Origin: Acinetobacter sp.
GTDB lineage: Bacteria; Pseudomonadota; Gammaproteobacteria; Pseudomonadales; Moraxellaceae
DNA length: 46,352 nt
Direction: 5' to 3'
Assembly (NCBI GenBank): GCA_031277915.1
Contig: JAITLL010000040.1
Location: 1 to 46,352, forward strand
Below the pieces are notes generated by a model. It did no database searches. It was not told the DNA's origin and saw only the letters and a list, made by a program, of their open reading frames with translations. The translations under genes were made by a program, and so were the position numbers. This document shows, piece by piece, positions 1-9,493 of the stretch (position 1 is its first letter; each line of letters begins with the position of its first letter).

Positions 1-22
1 TTTTTCAGGCATTCATATGAAA

Positions 23-445
23 TTATGCAGCTTCAATAATCTCAAAATCGTGAGTAATTTCTACACCACCATCAGAAAGCATTTTACTCGCTGAACAATA
101 TTTTTCAGCTGATAGCTCTACTGCTTTTGCAACCTGTTTTTCTTTTACAGCTTTACCAGTTACTACAAAGTGCAAATGGATTTTCGTGAAAACGGCTGGA
201 ATTGCATCTGCTCGCTCAGCTTTAAGCTGACATACGACATTCGTCACATCTTGACGAGATTTCTTTAAAATAGTCACAATATCAAACGAAGCACACCCAC
301 CAAGTCCCATTAATATCAACTCCATGGGACGTGGTCCACGGTTTTCACCACCATACTCAGGTGAGCCATCCATCACCACACTATGACCACTCTCTGATTT
401 CGCTTCAAAAGCAACATTCTCTAGCCAATGTACACTTGTTTGCAT
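23..445 (-). CDS. OsmC family protein, YhfA-like
   Basis: A 140-residue protein of the OsmC/Ohr superfamily, which are small cytosolic thiol peroxidase-like folds. The two family cysteines are visible: Cys51 in GLGGCASFD and Cys117 in EKYCSASKML. The GENRGPRPMELILMGLGG stretch is typical of the YhfA branch rather than true Ohr or OsmC. The substrate of this branch is not established, so peroxide reduction is only an inference. The gene is divergent from the CRP gene at 886, an arrangement also known for yhfA and crp in enterobacteria, which supports the subfamily call. Its upstream region is interrupted by a MITE-like element starting 35 bases before the start codon, so its native promoter may be displaced. 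Confidence 0.9.
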   Translation of the reverse strand: MQTSVHWLENVAFEAKSESGHSVVMDGSPEYGGENRGPRPMELILMGLGGCASFDIVTILKKSRQDVTNVVCQLKAERADAIPAVFTKIHLHFVVTGKAVKEKQVAKAVELSAEKYCSASKMLSDGGVEITHDFEIIEAA

Positions 446-479
446 TGCAACTACCCAAAAAAAATTATAAATTTAAGCA

Positions 480-497
480 GGGTCTGTTGACATTTCA
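480..497 (+). repeat. Left terminal inverted repeat of MITE
   Basis: Reads GGGTCTGTTGACATTTCA and pairs with 758-775 with one mismatch (T against C at the fourth base). It contains TTGACA at 487-492, a consensus -35 hexamer that points into the element, not outward. Confidence 0.8.
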
Positions 498-757
498 TCT
501 ATGGATTGCGTAGTAGCTAAAAATTAATCCAAATAAAAACGCAAAACACAGACAAGGGCAATCCTTTGTCCAGTTTTGTAATAAAGTTTGTTAAATTTCA
601 GCCAAAATCTGAGGTGCGATTCAAGCATCTTAGGTGCAGCGCAAGACCAGATTTTTTTGTGCGTTTCGTTGTTAAGCTCTATTTATTTAGAATGACTAAA
701 TTCCATAGTTCTTGCTTCGTAACGTCTAGAAAAATCGTCTTATGTCGCAACCATCTG

Positions 758-775
758 TGAAATGTCAACAGGCCC
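758..775 (-). repeat. Right terminal inverted repeat of MITE
   Basis: Reads TGAAATGTCAACAGGCCC on the plus strand, the inverse complement of 480-497 with one mismatch. It lies 110 bases before the crp start codon. Confidence 0.8.
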
Positions 776-885
776 TTGTTTTGTACACTAACATAAAACG
801 AGTTGATAAGGAATTTCATCTCTTCTGTGTAATAGCTCATCTCGAGCTTGTGTGAATTGTTTACCCTATTCGGAACATATCAAGC

Positions 886-1593
886 ATGACTTCAAATTTT
901 TCACAACTCAGCACAGATGCTTTATCTCCGGGGCAACTACCTGAATCCGTTAAAGCATTGTTAAAGCGTGCTCACATCAACAGATATCCAAAACGAACCA
1001 CAATTGTTGATGCCGGAACAGAGTCAAAATCTTTATATTTAATTTTAAAAGGCTCAGTTTCAATTATTTTACGTGAAGACGATGAACGTGAAATTGTTGT
1101 GGCATATTTGAATCCTGGTGACTTTTTTGGGGAAATGGGGCTTTTCGAACCGAATCCTCAACGTACAGCTGAAGTTCGTACCCGTGATGTCTGCGAAATT
1201 GCTGAAATTTCTTATGACAATTTTCATGAACTTAGCAAACAGTATCCAGATCTCAGCTATGCCGTTTTCGCGCAACTTGTCCGTCGCTTAAAAAATACAA
1301 CTCGTAAAATGACTGACCTTGCATTCATTGATGTATCTGGTCGTATTGCGCGCTGCTTAATCGACTTATCATCGCAGCCAGAAGCAATGATCTTGCCAAA
1401 TGGTCGCCAAATACGTATCACTCGCCAAGAAATTGGACGCATTGTTGGATGTTCACGAGAAATGGTAGGTCGTGTATTAAAGACCTTAGAAGATCAAGGC
1501 ATGATCCAGACAGATGGTAAAGCCATTCTCATTTTTGATGCTTCATTAGAAGAGAATTCAGTCACTGATGAAGACTATGATGATGAAGAATAA
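886..1593 (+). CDS. crp: CRP/Vfr-type cAMP-responsive regulator
   Basis: A 235-residue transcription factor of the CRP/FNR family that binds cAMP and controls catabolite and virulence-type genes. The N-terminal cyclic-nucleotide domain (about residues 25-140) has the phosphate-binding cassette FFGEMGLFEPNPQRTAEV (80-97) with the essential Arg93. The dimer helix NTTRKMTDLAFIDVSGRIAR matches Pseudomonas Vfr closely, including the TT pair that contacts cAMP. The C-terminal helix-turn-helix is TRQEIGRIVGCSREMVGRVL (179-198). The protein is about 20 residues longer than Vfr because of an acidic tail from about residue 218 to the end (EENSVTDEDYDDEE). A hairpin terminator follows directly, so it is monocistronic. 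Confidence 0.95.
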   Translation: MTSNFSQLSTDALSPGQLPESVKALLKRAHINRYPKRTTIVDAGTESKSLYLILKGSVSIILREDDEREIVVAYLNPGDFFGEMGLFEPNPQRTAEVRTRDVCEIAEISYDNFHELSKQYPDLSYAVFAQLVRRLKNTTRKMTDLAFIDVSGRIARCLIDLSSQPEAMILPNGRQIRITRQEIGRIVGCSREMVGRVLKTLEDQGMIQTDGKAILIFDASLEENSVTDEDYDDEE

Positions 1594-1612
1594 TTAGTTG
1601 CAATGATTTAAC

Positions 1613-1640
1613 AAAAAGCAAACTTCGGTTTGCTTTTTTT
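1613..1640 (+). terminator. Rho-independent terminator of crp
   Basis: Stem AAGCAAAC / GTTTGCTT closed by a TTCG tetraloop and followed by a seven-T run, 20 bases after the crp stop codon. Confidence 0.9.
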
Positions 1641-1751
1641 ATATGCAACAAGGAGTTAATACACAAAACTTACAAACTATTCTATTTTTATGATTTAAGT
1701 TGAATGCATATTTACCGTTAGGCTAACTCAAAACTCCCAAGGATTCATTGT

Positions 1752-2801
1752 ATGCAATTCAACCCGCTTGGCCACACTGGCCTTACCCTTCCAGAGATTT
1801 GCTTAGGCACCATGACATTTGGTGAGCAAAACACACAACAAGAAGCTTTCGAACAACTCAATTATGCTTTCGAACATGGCCTGTATTTTTGGGATACGGC
1901 AGAGATGTATTCTGTACCACCCAAGCCAGAAACATATGGAGCAACTGAAACTATATTAGGCAATTGGTTTAGCCAACATGGTCAACGTGACAAAGTATTT
2001 CTTGCTTCTAAAATTGCAGGTCCTGGCTTTGGTGGAACGCATATTCGAGAAGGCTATACTAAGTTTAATAGTGAACATATTTCTCAAGCACTTGATGGCT
2101 CCCTTAAACGCTTACAAACTGATTATATTGATCTATATCAATTGCACTGGCCTGAACGCCACACTAACTTCTTTGGTACGCTCGCTTATGGCAACCAGCA
2201 AGCACAAAATGATTACGATACATCACCTTTAGAAGAAACTTTACTTGCTCTACAAAAAGAGATTAATCGTGGTCGCATTCGTTATATCGGCTTATCTAAC
2301 GAAACGCCTTGGGGTACCATGAAGTTTTTGCAACTTGCTGAAAACTTAGGGGTGAGTAAATTTGTAAGCGTGCAAAATCCATATAGCCTACTCAATCGTA
2401 CTTATGAAATAGGTATGTCAGAAATTGCTAAATATGAAAGTGTAGGTTTACTTGCTTATTCTCCTTTGGCTTTTGGTTATTTAACTGGCAAGTTTAGAAA
2501 TGGAGCTCGCCCTGCTAATGCTCGCGTTACTCTATTTCCACGCTTTAGCCGCTACAGCAATCCACAAAGCGAGTGGGCAACTGAACAATATGCTCAGCTC
2601 GCTGAAAAACATGGTCTAAGCCTGACACAATTGGCTCTTGCCTTTATTAAGCAACAATTCTTTGTCACAAGTACAATTATTGGTGCAACCAACTTAGATC
2701 AACTCAAAGAGAATATTCAGGCTTTTGAAATCGAGCTCTCACCAGAGATTTTACGAGGTATTGAAGCTATTCATATACAACAGCCCAACCCCGCTCCTTA
2801 A
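1752..2801 (+). CDS. tas: Tas-like NADP(H)-dependent aldo/keto reductase
   Basis: A 349-residue member of the aldo/keto reductase superfamily, a soluble (beta/alpha)8 barrel. LGTMTFGEQN near residue 19 and WDTAEMYSVPPKPETYGATE around residue 48 match E. coli Tas, with Asp49 and Tyr54 of the catalytic tetrad in the second block. A Lys in SKIAGP and a His in QLHWPERH complete the tetrad. The C-terminal cofactor segment (TSTIIGATNLDQLKENI) is present. Length matches Tas (346). The physiological substrate is unknown; Tas is known for complementing a tyrosine auxotroph, which does not define its role. It stands alone between two terminators. Confidence 0.9.
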   Translation: MQFNPLGHTGLTLPEICLGTMTFGEQNTQQEAFEQLNYAFEHGLYFWDTAEMYSVPPKPETYGATETILGNWFSQHGQRDKVFLASKIAGPGFGGTHIREGYTKFNSEHISQALDGSLKRLQTDYIDLYQLHWPERHTNFFGTLAYGNQQAQNDYDTSPLEETLLALQKEINRGRIRYIGLSNETPWGTMKFLQLAENLGVSKFVSVQNPYSLLNRTYEIGMSEIAKYESVGLLAYSPLAFGYLTGKFRNGARPANARVTLFPRFSRYSNPQSEWATEQYAQLAEKHGLSLTQLALAFIKQQFFVTSTIIGATNLDQLKENIQAFEIELSPEILRGIEAIHIQQPNPAP

Positions 2802-2804
2802 AAT

Positions 2805-2835
2805 AAAAAACGGATGCTTTTAAGCATCCGTTTTT
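2805..2835. terminator. Bidirectional terminator between tas and the M48 gene
   Basis: Stem ACGGATGCTT / AAGCATCCGT with A-run before and T-run after, placed between the convergent tas and M48 peptidase genes, so it can serve both strands. Confidence 0.9.
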
Positions 2836-2859
2836 ACATCCATCCTATGAGTTTTAAAC

Positions 2860-3648
2860 TTACCTACGACTATTATAAATAGCTAATGCTGCTGGTAAGT
2901 TTTTACGCATATCGTTAATACGCTGTGAGTTAGATGGGTGAGTCGATAAGAAAGATGAACCGCCAGCACCGTCAAACTTGTTCATTTTTTCCCAGAGGGT
3001 AATCGCAGCATTTGGGTTATAACCCGCACGTGCCATTAACATTAAACCACCTTGGTCAGCACGACTCTCTAAGCTACGTGAATAAGGTAAACCCACTCCC
3101 ACTTGCGAACCCAATTGTGCAGCAGCGGCTCCTAGTTGATTAACGTTACCGCCACCAAGCTGATTTAAGCCAATATTTAATGCTAAATCAGTTAAAGCCT
3201 GTGCACCAATTTTACTTTTCGCGTGCTCTTCCAAGGCATGCGTCATCTCATGGCCCATAACAGCTGCAATTTCAGCATCGGTCAGGTTCAATTTATTGAC
3301 GATACCTGTATAGAACACTACCTTACCACCTGGTGCAACGTAAGCGTTAACCGTATCTGATTTCAATACAGCTAACTGCCAGCTAAACGGCTGTCCTGTC
3401 TGATTTACTTGGTCTGCATAAGGTCTTAAACGGTTAAAAACAGCATTAATACGGCTATAGGTACTTGAACTTGTATCTAAAGTCCCTTTACCACGCGCTT
3501 CCTGCACCATTTTAGTAAAACCTTGTGCAGATTGAGCATTCAATGTCGCCGTATCTGCACCTGCCATGTCCGCCATTGTTGCGCAACCAGAAATTGTTAC
3601 GACGCCCGCAGCGCACAAGCTTAAAAAGAGTTTTTTATTCATCAACAT
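2860..3648 (-). CDS. M48 family metallopeptidase lipoprotein (LoiP/YggG-like)
   Basis: A 262-residue zinc protease with a lipoprotein signal: hydrophobic residues 5-20 then a lipobox ISGC with Cys22, so it should sit on the inner face of the outer membrane or in the periplasm. The zinc site is HEMTH at 133-137, and the third ligand is Glu194 in LESRAD. Length and layout resemble the E. coli LoiP/BepA-type quality-control proteases that degrade misfolded outer-membrane proteins. The start at 3648 is preferred over the Met two codons later because AGGTGA lies at better spacing. Substrate is inferred from the family. Confidence 0.9.
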   Translation of the reverse strand: MLMNKKLFLSLCAAGVVTISGCATMADMAGADTATLNAQSAQGFTKMVQEARGKGTLDTSSSTYSRINAVFNRLRPYADQVNQTGQPFSWQLAVLKSDTVNAYVAPGGKVVFYTGIVNKLNLTDAEIAAVMGHEMTHALEEHAKSKIGAQALTDLALNIGLNQLGGGNVNQLGAAAAQLGSQVGVGLPYSRSLESRADQGGLMLMARAGYNPNAAITLWEKMNKFDGAGGSSFLSTHPSNSQRINDMRKNLPAALAIYNSRR

Positions 3649-3758
3649 GAATCACCTAAATCGTTAAAAAGCTGTTTATTCTTTTGCACTTATTATAAGA
3701 AATACCGCCTATGCTTTAAATGTCTCATTTCATCCTGATAATAGTATTTATGTAACGA

Positions 3759-4076
3759 TCAAGTAGATAAAGTCATCAAATAAATCCAGAACATTAAACA
3801 TATTATATTTAAGCCAAGATAGATATGACTTAAAGTCTTAACTTTATCTTCAAGATTAGGACTTTCTCTTTTCCAGAGTAAATAACTATTCTGTATAAGA
3901 ACAATTGGAATTAAGACACAAGCAATCAGAACAGAGAGGCTCATGAATGCTGTCATGAAGAAGTCAGGATTATAATTTTGGCTATAAATTAATAACATAG
4001 CTAATGTTGGTGAGCCACCTATAGCAAATAAAAAAGAATAAAAAATAGTTTTTGAAATAGTTGGTTGTAGCTTCAT
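3759..4076 (-). CDS. Small integral membrane protein, unknown function
   Basis: A 105-residue protein I do not recognise. Three hydrophobic segments are visible, about residues 8-30, 38-62 and 82-102, so it is probably an inner-membrane protein. The second and third segments are joined by a charged loop (WKRESPNLEDKVKT). Codon use and AT content are in line with neighbours. It lies between the M48 protease and the purA terminator with its own intergenic space, so no operon partner is evident. Confidence 0.6.
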   Translation of the reverse strand: MKLQPTISKTIFYSFLFAIGGSPTLAMLLIYSQNYNPDFFMTAFMSLSVLIACVLIPIVLIQNSYLLWKRESPNLEDKVKTLSHIYLGLNIICLMFWIYLMTLST

Positions 4077-4156
4077 CCTGAACCCATTCTTCCTGATCTA
4101 TATATAACGTTTTAATCCGAATCGAATAAAACCAAAACTGCACTTTAGTCGGATAT

Positions 4157-4189
4157 AAAAAAAGCCCCCTTTTCAGGAGGCTTTTTTTA
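4157..4189 (-). terminator. Terminator of purA
   Basis: Stem AAAGCC(C)CCT / AGGAGGCTTT with a CTTTTC-type loop and A/T runs on both sides, 11 bases beyond the purA stop on the minus strand. Confidence 0.9.
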
Positions 4190-4199
4190 TCTTTGCGAA

Positions 4200-5534
<1,335 letters not shown>

Positions 5535-5579
5535 TCATGCTGTTAAAATTGGAAACCACCAGTAAAATACCGTTGGCGT

Positions 5580-6746
5580 TTAAATCTTTTCAATATTCCA
5601 TTGTCCATTTTGCAACACCAGTTGATGTGTCGCATAAGGAATAGAAGTTAAATCATCGTTACCTAACAATTGAACCACACGTAAACCTTCTGAACGCGCA
5701 CTTTCAATTGCTTTATGCAAATCGGTATCTGTACCTTTAGGTGCAACTACAGTTTCAATTTCAGCAAACTGATTTGCTCCTAAAGCATATAAATCACAAC
5801 TAAAACCAGTAGCAGGACGCGCACGACCAAAGTGTTCACCAATACCATCATAACGACCACCTTGTGCTAAAGGTGCAGCACGGTTTGGTGCATAAACTGC
5901 ATACATCAAACCAGTGTGATAGTGGTAACTACGAAGTTCAACAACGTCAATTCCGACATTCAGGTTAGGCCAACGATTTTTAATTTGGTCAAGCGTTGTT
6001 TTAAGTGCATCTAATGCTGATTTAAATTCAGCATCTTCTAATATGTTTGCACTTAAATTTGCCAGTAGTGCATCTAAATCACTTGAATAGCGGCCAAGCG
6101 CATAAAAATCCGAACCCATATTTAGGTTTTGAGTAAATTCAGCTAACTCTGGCAATGCTTTTCTTTGGTAAAGATCAGACAGCTCATGTTCTTCATTTTT
6201 TGACAGACCAGCGTACTTCACTAGACTACGGAATAAACCTACATGACCCAAATCTAAGTGAGCGCCTTGTAAGGTATAAATGTTCTCAATCAGCCCAAGC
6301 ATAACATCGACCATTTCGACATCAGCTTCGATACTATCGTGGCCATATAGCTCTGCACCCAATTGCAAAGGTGCACGAGTCGCATTGAAATTTTGTGGTT
6401 TTGTATGTAATACAGTCCCTGCATAACAGTAACGTGCAACACCTTCAACGGGTCTTACATGTGCATCAATACGTGCAACTTGCGGTGTCATATCAGCACG
6501 GATGCCAAGTAAACGGCCTGAAAGCTGGTCAATGACTTTAAAAGTTACTAAATCCAGGTCTTGATTTAATTCTGATAATGAAGACAACGATTCGATGTAT
6601 TCGATAAATGGTGTATATACCAGTTGATAACCTCGTACTGCGAGGAAATCGATAGCTTCACGGCGAAGTTTTTCAATGACTTGCGCCTGTTCCGGCAATA
6701 CATCTGCTACCCCGTCAGGCAGCAACCATGTCTCTGAAATGGTCAT
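5580..6746 (-). CDS. hisZ: ATP phosphoribosyltransferase regulatory subunit
   Basis: A 388-residue HisRS-like protein that lacks synthetase function and activates short-form HisG, the first enzyme of histidine synthesis. The class II core is visible: LLPDGVADVLPEQA at the N-terminus, FIEYIESL, RADMTPQVARIDA, and the late QGGRYDGIGEHFGRARPATGF block that corresponds to HisRS motif 3. The anticodon domain of true HisRS is missing, as expected for HisZ. It is followed by purA after 60 bases, so the two are probably cotranscribed. In related genera hflK-hflC often precede this pair; here an unrelated lipoprotein gene does. Confidence 0.93.
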   Translation of the reverse strand: MTISETWLLPDGVADVLPEQAQVIEKLRREAIDFLAVRGYQLVYTPFIEYIESLSSLSELNQDLDLVTFKVIDQLSGRLLGIRADMTPQVARIDAHVRPVEGVARYCYAGTVLHTKPQNFNATRAPLQLGAELYGHDSIEADVEMVDVMLGLIENIYTLQGAHLDLGHVGLFRSLVKYAGLSKNEEHELSDLYQRKALPELAEFTQNLNMGSDFYALGRYSSDLDALLANLSANILEDAEFKSALDALKTTLDQIKNRWPNLNVGIDVVELRSYHYHTGLMYAVYAPNRAAPLAQGGRYDGIGEHFGRARPATGFSCDLYALGANQFAEIETVVAPKGTDTDLHKAIESARSEGLRVVQLLGNDDLTSIPYATHQLVLQNGQWNIEKI

Positions 6747-6788
6747 ATTTCAAGCCTAAAATCTGATCAACGTGGAACGACCCCACAT

Positions 6789-6814
6789 AAAAAAATCGGG
6801 AACACACCCGATTT
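6789..6814 (-). terminator. Terminator upstream of hisZ
   Basis: Stem AAATCGGG / CCCGATTT with a six-base loop and a T-run on the minus strand, between the 6936-8018 gene and hisZ. It should stop transcription of the lipoprotein gene before the hisZ-purA unit. Confidence 0.8.
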
Positions 6815-6935
6815 CTCTTAGTGTAGCATGATACTTTGAGCCATGCACCTGACAATTTGCATAAATCTTTCTGGATAAACTCTAAAGCCAAAAAGAAGAT
6901 CTCAAGAATTAATAATACTATTCAATATCTTATCC

Positions 6936-8018
6936 TTATTTACTTAAATTATAACTAAGAGTTCTTCGGCCAAAGAAAGGGCCAATATCTGAACTATCGC
7001 CTTGTTTCCAATTAACCAAACTTAACTGTTGAATAGCTTTAGCCGCTTGTGTATTAAAAGCAAAGCAACCCTTCTCAAGATTTGCAATTTTTAATTTCTG
7101 CTTTAAAGCAATTAATGAATGCACAGGATCAAGCGGATTATCATCGGCAGAATAAAGATGAGACTTCTCATATGCCAAACTTCTATCAGCATTCCATGAA
7201 CTGCTGGATATAAAATCAATAAAAGCAGACTGGTTATTGTTATTTCCTAACACACTTTGGATATCACCAGTTTCTAAATTTTCTAAAACAACTAAGTTAT
7301 AGCCATACCACTGCGAGTTTAAAAGCCTAAAATACTTTTTATCTTGGCCGAGATTATTATAACTTTCATTGATTGACTGTTTTTTCTCACTAAATGAAGA
7401 ATTTGTATTAAAACTGGATATGAATGAAATATAAGGTTGGTTCCATTGAGTCTCTTTTAACCGATAGCAATAACTATTTTTTGGAAACCTAACATTCTTA
7501 TAGTTTTGATAGAATTCAATTAAATTTTTATCAAGTTGATTATGAAAGTCACTTTCTAAATTTTTATTTTCTTTATAGCCTGGCAGAACACGATCAAAAA
7601 TATTTTCACCTTCTAGCTTAACGATTTCAAACTTTAAATCTTGTTTCAGATCAGATGTTAATTCATAGGTCCAAGTATTAGGAGTTAACCTTTTTATGAT
7701 ATTTGTTTGTAATGCCCCTTTATTTAAAATTTTCTTTTCAGTTAAAATTTCATTCTCTAATGGCTGATTATATGACTTTGCAAAGAAGATTTCATTCTTC
7801 TTAATTGGATATTGAGTAATTTGAAAAAAATCACTATATACCTCTGAAGAAATATCCGAAGGGTGATAGTAAACTTGGTAAATTGTGTCTTCTCTTTCTA
7901 AATTGCTTTCAGCTTGATCATTTGTATTTTGATCTGAATTTCCACCACCACAGGCAGTTAAAATAATAGTAGATGTAATAATTAACACACCACTTATTTT
8001 TTTTGAGTTAAATTTCAT
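6936..8018 (-). CDS. Predicted lipoprotein, unknown function
   Basis: A 360-residue protein with a lipoprotein signal: basic start, hydrophobic run, then lipobox LTAC with Cys23 followed by GGGNSDQNTND. No domain is recognised in the mature part, which is rich in Asn, Ser, Lys and Tyr and has two isolated cysteines (in NSYCYR and KGCFAF). Its base composition is clearly more AT-rich than hisZ, purA or alaS next to it, and its flanks (8019-8160) are even more so, which suggests acquisition by transfer or a fast-evolving surface protein (inference). It is flanked by terminators on both sides, so it is a single-gene unit. Confidence 0.65.
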   Translation of the reverse strand: MKFNSKKISGVLIITSTIILTACGGGNSDQNTNDQAESNLEREDTIYQVYYHPSDISSEVYSDFFQITQYPIKKNEIFFAKSYNQPLENEILTEKKILNKGALQTNIIKRLTPNTWTYELTSDLKQDLKFEIVKLEGENIFDRVLPGYKENKNLESDFHNQLDKNLIEFYQNYKNVRFPKNSYCYRLKETQWNQPYISFISSFNTNSSFSEKKQSINESYNNLGQDKKYFRLLNSQWYGYNLVVLENLETGDIQSVLGNNNNQSAFIDFISSSSWNADRSLAYEKSHLYSADDNPLDPVHSLIALKQKLKIANLEKGCFAFNTQAAKAIQQLSLVNWKQGDSSDIGPFFGRRTLSYNLSK

Positions 8019-8153
8019 ATGAACTCTATAATTAAAATTTTAATGTTTTCGAATCATACAAATAGTGATATTTTTACACAACACGAATATTTATAATTTT
8101 AAAATTTTCTTTTAAATTATTTTCAGCATTTCACATTACAAATAAATATTTAT

Positions 8154-8185
8154 AAAAAGGATGTTAATTTAAATTAACACCCCTT
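8154..8185 (-). terminator. Terminator of the GAPDH-family gene
   Basis: On the minus strand a stem built on GTTAATTT / AAATTAAC, extended by GGTG-like pairs, ends in a T-run (complement of 8154-8158), 20 bases after the stop codon at 8205. Confidence 0.75.
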
Positions 8186-8204
8186 AAATTCATTAAATAC
8201 ACTT

Positions 8205-9224
8205 TTAGAAAGAATCACACAAATCTAATAATCGATTTGCATAGCCCCACTCATTATCGTACCAAGCAAATACTTTAGCTTGATGCCCAACCGCCATAGT
8301 CTGAGTTAAATCAACAATCAGTGAATAAGGAGAATGGTTAAAATCACTTGAAACCAACGGCTCATCAGTTACTGCCATAATTTCTGCATAATCCGTTTCA
8401 GAGGCTTTTATCAGCAATTCATTAATATGATGAACAGTAATTGGTGATTGTGCGATAAACGTTAAATCAATTGCTGCCACATTAATGGTAGGTACTCGAA
8501 TTGAGTAGCCGTCAATACGATCTTCCATTTTAGGCATAACACGCTTTAACGCACCAAGTGCACTTGAAGTTGTTGGAATAATATTTTGCCCAGAAGCTCT
8601 AGCACGTCGTAAATCACGATGCGCATGATCAAGTACAGATTGATCTGCCGTTACTGCATGAATTTCCGTCATGAGTGCAGTCTCTATACCGAATGCATCA
8701 TCAATAATTTTTACTAATGGCACCAAAGCCTGCGTAGTACATGACACACTTGATATGATCTGATCAGTCGCTTTTACATCGGCATGATTAACCCCATAAA
8801 CAATAGCAGCATCAACATGATCAAAAGGTGCTGCCCCAATAATGACTCGCTTCGCCCCTGCTTGTAGATGGCGTGTTGCATCAGCATGAGAACGGAACAA
8901 GCCTGTACATTCGAGTACAACGTCAACTTCTAAACTTGCCCACGGTAAAAGTTCAGGCTGTTTTTGCTGAAAAACTTCAACTTTCAAATTTCTTTGGTTA
9001 GATTGAATATTTAAATAAATCTTTTCATTTTCAATAGCTACATCAACTTTTCCATTGAAACGGCCATGGGTTGAATCATATTTGAATAAATGCACCAGTG
9101 TCTGCACATCTGCTATATCGTTAATCGCCACGATTTCAAAATGAAATTGTTTCGGGTTCTCAAACCAGGCACGTAAAACATTACGTCCAATCCGGCCAAA
9201 CCCATTAATGGCGATACGTTGCAT
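8205..9224 (-). CDS. GAPDH/erythrose-4-phosphate dehydrogenase family enzyme
   Basis: A 339-residue NAD(P)-dependent phosphorylating aldehyde dehydrogenase fold. The Rossmann start is RIAINGFGRIGRNVLRAW, and the catalytic Cys lies in SSVSCTTQALVPL where GAPDH normally has SCTTN. The HAVTADQSVLDHAHRDLRR segment carries the conserved catalytic His-region, and the C-terminus has the usual WYDNEWGYANRLLDL. The DLRRARASGQNIIPT wording is closer to E. coli Epd (DLRRTRAASQSIIP) than to glycolytic GapA, so a role in pyridoxal phosphate synthesis is possible. True GAPDH, an Epd role or another sugar-phosphate substrate cannot be told apart from sequence alone. AAGGA precedes the start. Confidence 0.85.
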   Translation of the reverse strand: MQRIAINGFGRIGRNVLRAWFENPKQFHFEIVAINDIADVQTLVHLFKYDSTHGRFNGKVDVAIENEKIYLNIQSNQRNLKVEVFQQKQPELLPWASLEVDVVLECTGLFRSHADATRHLQAGAKRVIIGAAPFDHVDAAIVYGVNHADVKATDQIISSVSCTTQALVPLVKIIDDAFGIETALMTEIHAVTADQSVLDHAHRDLRRARASGQNIIPTTSSALGALKRVMPKMEDRIDGYSIRVPTINVAAIDLTFIAQSPITVHHINELLIKASETDYAEIMAVTDEPLVSSDFNHSPYSLIVDLTQTMAVGHQAKVFAWYDNEWGYANRLLDLCDSF

Positions 9225-9493
9225 GACTTATCCTTATCTACAAAACCAGAAGCGAAAGAAGGCATATAGTAAAACACGTCAAGGCTAATTGAATATAGAT
9301 TTTTAGCCAAATCACAGTTTTGTAAGATATTCCCGCTAAAATCGTTGGTTCGGTGGGGTTTTTCCGTTACAATTTAGCGTTTTTTAAAAATAAGCCCCGT
9401 GTCACATGCAAGATTTGTGAATAAACAAACTTGTGGTGATGCTTTTAGCCAAATTCGAAAATATGGAGTGACTTGGTTGTGAGTACTCGTTTA

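Larger units (their letters stand above)
480..775. mobile_element. MITE-like element, 296 bp, non-coding
   Basis: The stretch begins GGGTCTGTTGACATTTCA (480-497) and ends TGAAATGTCAACAGGCCC (758-775). These are inverted copies with one mismatch in 18, and a weaker match (ATGGATTGCG versus ATGGTTGCG) continues inward. No plausible transposase gene fits inside; the longest internal frame is about 64 codons and resembles nothing known. Size and ends fit a miniature inverted-repeat transposable element moved by a transposase elsewhere, possibly of the IS5 superfamily (inference). No clear target duplication is visible (left flank ...AAGCA, right flank TTGTT...). It fills most of the 440-bp gap between the OsmC and CRP genes; the rest (446-479 and 776-885) should hold their promoters. 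Confidence 0.8.

Noticed and set aside
566-760. 64-codon open frame inside the MITE
   Set aside because: No family resemblance, no ribosome site, and it lies entirely within the inverted-repeat element.
470-785. Target-site duplication flanking the MITE
   Set aside because: Left (AAGCA) and right (TTGTT) flanks do not match at two to nine bases, so none was annotated.
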